The notes under the pieces are model-generated. The model saw only the letters and a list, made by a program, of their open reading frames with translations. It did not search any database and was not told where the DNA came from. This document shows, in pieces, positions 32,010 to 34,481 of a stretch of 34,481 bases of DNA. Origin of the DNA: Desulfuromonadaceae bacterium. GTDB lineage: Bacteria > Desulfobacterota > Desulfuromonadia > Geobacterales > Pseudopelobacteraceae. The first letter of the stretch is position 1. Each line of letters starts with the position of its first letter. The stretch lies in the NCBI GenBank assembly GCA_028686145.1, contig JAQUCQ010000003.1, positions 1,020 to 35,500 of the forward strand, given 5' to 3'. The position numbers were made by a program, and so were the translations under genes.

Positions 32010-32354
32010 ATGAATAAAACAGCCCGTATAGAAAAGATTGCCCAAGACTATTTACATATTGAAAACCTTAGAACCCGTAATTCAGACCGCCTTGATTTTC
32101 ATGATATAGGGGTGGGGAGTCTGTCGGACGCATTACATGTAGCTTTTGATGCAGGATATAATACAGCCATACTGGAGCAACGCACCCAGAAAGCAACAGG
32201 CGACGGCATAAATGCTTTCTGGTCAACAATAGCAAGTCATTTCAGGGAAATCAAAACTGGTGACTTCCCGCCCGATTTAACGTTTGAAATGGAAACACAA
32301 CTGACAAACATGGTCAAAATCTGGGTTGATATAAATGGCGAGTGCCACCCATGA
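32010..32354 (+). CDS. 114-aa hypothetical protein
   Basis: ATG 2 nt after the previous stop. A mostly helical cytosolic protein (MNKTARIEKIAQDYLHIENL ... DALHVAFDAGYNTAILEQRT). The C-terminus ends with CHP, and its TGA overlaps the ATG of the next, broken gene. Operon member; no family recognised. Confidence 0.6.
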   Translation: MNKTARIEKIAQDYLHIENLRTRNSDRLDFHDIGVGSLSDALHVAFDAGYNTAILEQRTQKATGDGINAFWSTIASHFREIKTGDFPPDLTFEMETQLTNMVKIWVDINGECHP

Positions 32355-32617
32355 AACAATATTTGCCATGACCAGAAATACTGACTGCCGTAAATGGCAC
32401 TGAAGCAGGAGAGGCACTTTACAACAATAAATCAGGCGAGGTTTGCGGCTTTGTTTGCCAAGAAAACAGTGTGTTTACGGATATTGACGAGACAAAGGAG
32501 ATACTTGCAGAATATTTGAAAGATTGCTCAATTAACATTATTGGCGATTTTGCACCAGCTTACACGGAGACCGGAAACTTTCGTGGATTCTATTACCGCA
32601 CAACCGACTCCACGTAG
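32351..32617 (+). pseudogene. Small gene interrupted by an in-frame TGA at codon 7
   Basis: ATG at 32351 overlaps the previous stop (ATGA), as elsewhere in this operon. After six codons (MKQYLP) a TGA stands at 32369-32371, but the frame then runs cleanly to 32615 with good coding character (EALYNNKSGEVCGFVCQENS ... YLKDCSINIIGDFAPAYTET). A TGG-to-TGA change would explain it. No late ATG start is present in this frame. Confidence 0.5.
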
Positions 32618-32836
32618 ACCGGAGCCAACGCTTTACCGTTTTCGTAGAGCTTCAAGCTCATTTGTTTTAAGACGCATTTCCTGCTTCTTGGTTTTGTTAT
32701 CGGTAAAATTAAGTTAATGCGCCCGAGTAAAATATTATCCATTTTTGCAGACAGGATAAAACTCCCTTTTAAAGCACACTAAAATATGTGATAAAGCTAG
32801 AAAAATTATATTTTGCATGTAACAAGGGAAACTTCA
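32618..32836. other. Intergenic region before the sensor kinase
   Basis: Holds a 13-bp palindrome GAGCTTCAAGCTC and a wide TTACCG/CGGTAA pair; a TATATT near 32810 might be a -10 box. Nothing else is supported. Confidence 0.35.
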
Positions 32837-34481
32837 ATGGCGAGTAAGCGCAAACGTTTCGCACTTGATTGCATTCTTGCTGCCGTTTTTATAGGGGCAG
32901 TGACTGCAGGAGTTTATTACGTCGCTCAAAAGCGTATCTTAAACCGTGCTCAGCAGGATATCGAACACTTAATTCTCTCCCACCGTGGACTGCACCATTA
33001 TATTCAGCGAGTTTTGCATCCCACCTTTTTCAAAGCTGTTGATAATGGTGATATTGCTAAGGACTATTATGCTCCCGAAATATTTTCATCCTCTTACATC
33101 GTTAGAACCATGCACGGTTTTTACAATGAAGAGCTTGTAAAACACGAACTCCCTGAAGCTTACTACAAGCTTGCCTCTGAAAATCCCCGTAATCCAGTCA
33201 ATAAAGCAGATGAACATGAGTTAAAGCTGCTTAAAATGTTCAATGAACACAGAGAAATCAAAAGCCACACTGATATCATTACAGTCGATGGCAAGAGATT
33301 TTTACACTACTCAATCCCATTTTTAGAAAATACCAAGGCTTGCTTACGCTGTCATGGCAAACGTGAGGATGCCCCGCTAGGTTTACAGGCACTTTATCCG
33401 GGTAGTGGAGGCTACAACGAAAAAATTGGACATATACGTGCGATAGAATCAATTCGGGCACCTCTAGGAAAAGAATACCAATCAATTTACGCGGTTTTTG
33501 CTGCCGCTGGCGCAGCATCGCTGTGTATCTTTGGGCTATTCTGGTTTTCCACACGACTACGTACAGAAGTAGCAATTAAGACAGAAAATCTTGAAGAAGA
33601 ATTATCTGCACGTATAGAAGCAGAAAACGAACTCCGTATTCAGGCTACTATGCTTGAAGAAGAAATAGCAGAACGCCAAAAGACCCAAGAAGCTTTACAC
33701 CATGCCAAAGAAATGGCAGAGGCTGCTAACAAGGCAAAATCCCTCTTTCTTGCAAATATGAGCCATGAGCTACGCACCCCGCTGAATGGTGTTGTAGGTA
33801 TGGCACAGTTGCTGTCCATGTCAGAAATTTCAGAAGAACAAAAGGACTATTTAGATACTCTTCAATATTCCGCAGATAACCTGATAGCTCTTATCAGTGA
33901 CATTTTGGATATCACCAAAATAGAAGCAGAGCGGTTTGAAATCCATCATGACCAATATTCACTCCGAAGTTGCATCGATGAAGTTGTCATGATGCAACGA
34001 GCAAAAATTCATGAGAAAAATCTTCAGGTAGAAAAATTTATTCCAGATAACATCCCTGATACGCTTACAGGCGACCGTATCAGGATTTTACAGATACTCT
34101 CAAACCTTTTATCAAATGCGATAAAATTTACCGATTGTGGAAATATTAAAATTTCTATCGCAGTTAAGGAGCAGCACAGCTCCACTATCCTGTTGGATAT
34201 TGCTGTTGCAGATACAGGTATTGGTATTGAACCTGATATGCTTGAATATATCTTTAATATGTTCACCCAAGCAGACGAATCAAATACTCGCAGGTACGGG
34301 GGGGCAGGGTTGGGTCTGGCAATTAGTAGAAGACTGGCAGAACTGATGGGAGGCAGCATTACAGTTGAAAGTAAGGTTGGTATCGGCAGTACCTTCCATC
34401 TTATTCTACCATGCACTGTACCTTCTCAACCAAATGTTCTTGATACGTCTTCAAGTGAGTCAATTGAAGCAACCACTCGTT
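32837..34481 (+). CDS. Membrane sensor histidine kinase with Tll0287-like heme domain (3' end outside window)
   Basis: Two transmembrane helices (about residues 11-30 and 217-236) flank a periplasmic domain with the c-type heme motif CLRCH (C169, C172, H173) of the Tll0287-like (DUF3365) sensor family. A coiled coil leads to HisKA with NMSHELRTPLNGVVGMAQLL (H310) and an HATPase with NLLSNAIKFT, VADTGIGIE and YGGAGLGLAISRRL. It phosphorylates itself in answer to redox state or a heme ligand. The frame is open at the edge, and a receiver domain may follow, as in hybrid kinases. Start ATG after CAAGGGAAACTTCA. A chromosome-like gene on a plasmid, or a sign of a junction near 32650. Confidence 0.85.
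   Translation, partial: MASKRKRFALDCILAAVFIGAVTAGVYYVAQKRILNRAQQDIEHLILSHRGLHHYIQRVLHPTFFKAVDNGDIAKDYYAPEIFSSSYIVRTMHGFYNEELVKHELPEAYYKLASENPRNPVNKADEHELKLLKMFNEHREIKSHTDIITVDGKRFLHYSIPFLENTKACLRCHGKREDAPLGLQALYPGSGGYNEKIGHIRAIESIRAPLGKEYQSIYAVFAAAGAASLCIFGLFWFSTRLRTEVAIKTENLEEELSARIEAENELRIQATMLEEEIAERQKTQEALHHAKEMAEAANKAKSLFLANMSHELRTPLNGVVGMAQLLSMSEISEEQKDYLDTLQYSADNLIALISDILDITKIEAERFEIHHDQYSLRSCIDEVVMMQRAKIHEKNLQVEKFIPDNIPDTLTGDRIRILQILSNLLSNAIKFTDCGNIKISIAVKEQHSSTILLDIAVADTGIGIEPDMLEYIFNMFTQADESNTRRYGGAGLGLAISRRLAELMGGSITVESKVGIGSTFHLILPCTVPSQPNVLDTSSSESIEATTR

Noticed and set aside
32369-32371. TGA as a selenocysteine codon
   Set aside because: No convincing hairpin of the bacterial SECIS kind follows directly; only a three-base-pair stem is seen.

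Overview
The window reads as a large stretch of a conjugative or mobilizable plasmid from a Gram-negative bacterium. It carries a MobF-type relaxase and a coupling protein, a ParA/ParG-like partition pair, and an IncQ-like RepA/RepC pair beside four iterons. No integrase, transposase, rRNA or tRNA was found. The host is probably in Desulfobacterota (Desulfovibrio-like). This is a guess from the CxxCH-containing Tll0287-like sensor kinase at the right edge, and the sequence does not prove it. Neither window end is a natural end.

Layout. 1-2640: an XRE-type regulator, then on the minus strand a 53-codon peptide gene and a C39-like cysteine-peptidase-fold protein under a consensus promoter. 2816-9664: the transfer block, with a MobF relaxase/helicase split by a -1 frameshift at a run of nine A, small accessory genes, a ribbon-helix-helix protein, a membrane protein, a VirD4/TrwB-type ATPase and a terminator. 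9736-12617: an orphan histidine-rich gene, a zone of nested inverted repeats, and a three-gene operon (IHF-like protein, NYN-LOTUS protein, Cys/His mini-protein). 12638-18290: a minus-strand His-Xaa-Ser (Hxs) peptide-modification operon, hxsD-hxsB-hxsC-hxsA, followed after a terminator by a GT39/ArnT-like membrane glycosyltransferase and a GT2 enzyme. 18321-19571: a phospholipase-D nuclease gene, a broken second copy of it, and a zinc-ribbon membrane protein between them. 19597-21225: a DRT2-type antiviral reverse transcriptase with a structured upstream RNA. 21420-32617: the maintenance, replication and establishment region (ArdC, ParA/ParG, RepF-like peptide-RepA-RepC, iterons, RadC, DUF4942, an AcrVA2-like anti-CRISPR, DUF6573 and small genes). 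32837-end: a heme-type sensor histidine kinase, cut by the window edge.

How the parts fit. Three copies of a conserved leader of about 270 nt precede the ArdC, RadC and DUF6573 operons. They share ordered sequence blocks and end in a hairpin just before the ribosome-binding site. Their size, orientation and anti-restriction cargo suggest single-stranded-DNA promoters of a leading region, which would switch on anti-defence genes as the plasmid enters a recipient. A second dispersed signal, palindromes of the form TTAC-N2-GTAA or TATTAC-N4-GTAATA, lies before the relaxase, ribbon-helix-helix, parA, parG and DUF4942 genes and may tie transfer and partition to one regulator. The plasmid therefore seems to carry both offence against host immunity (ArdC, AcrVA2-like, perhaps RadC) and its own phage defence (DRT2, perhaps others). 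The Hxs plus glycosyltransferase cassette is the most striking cargo of unknown function.
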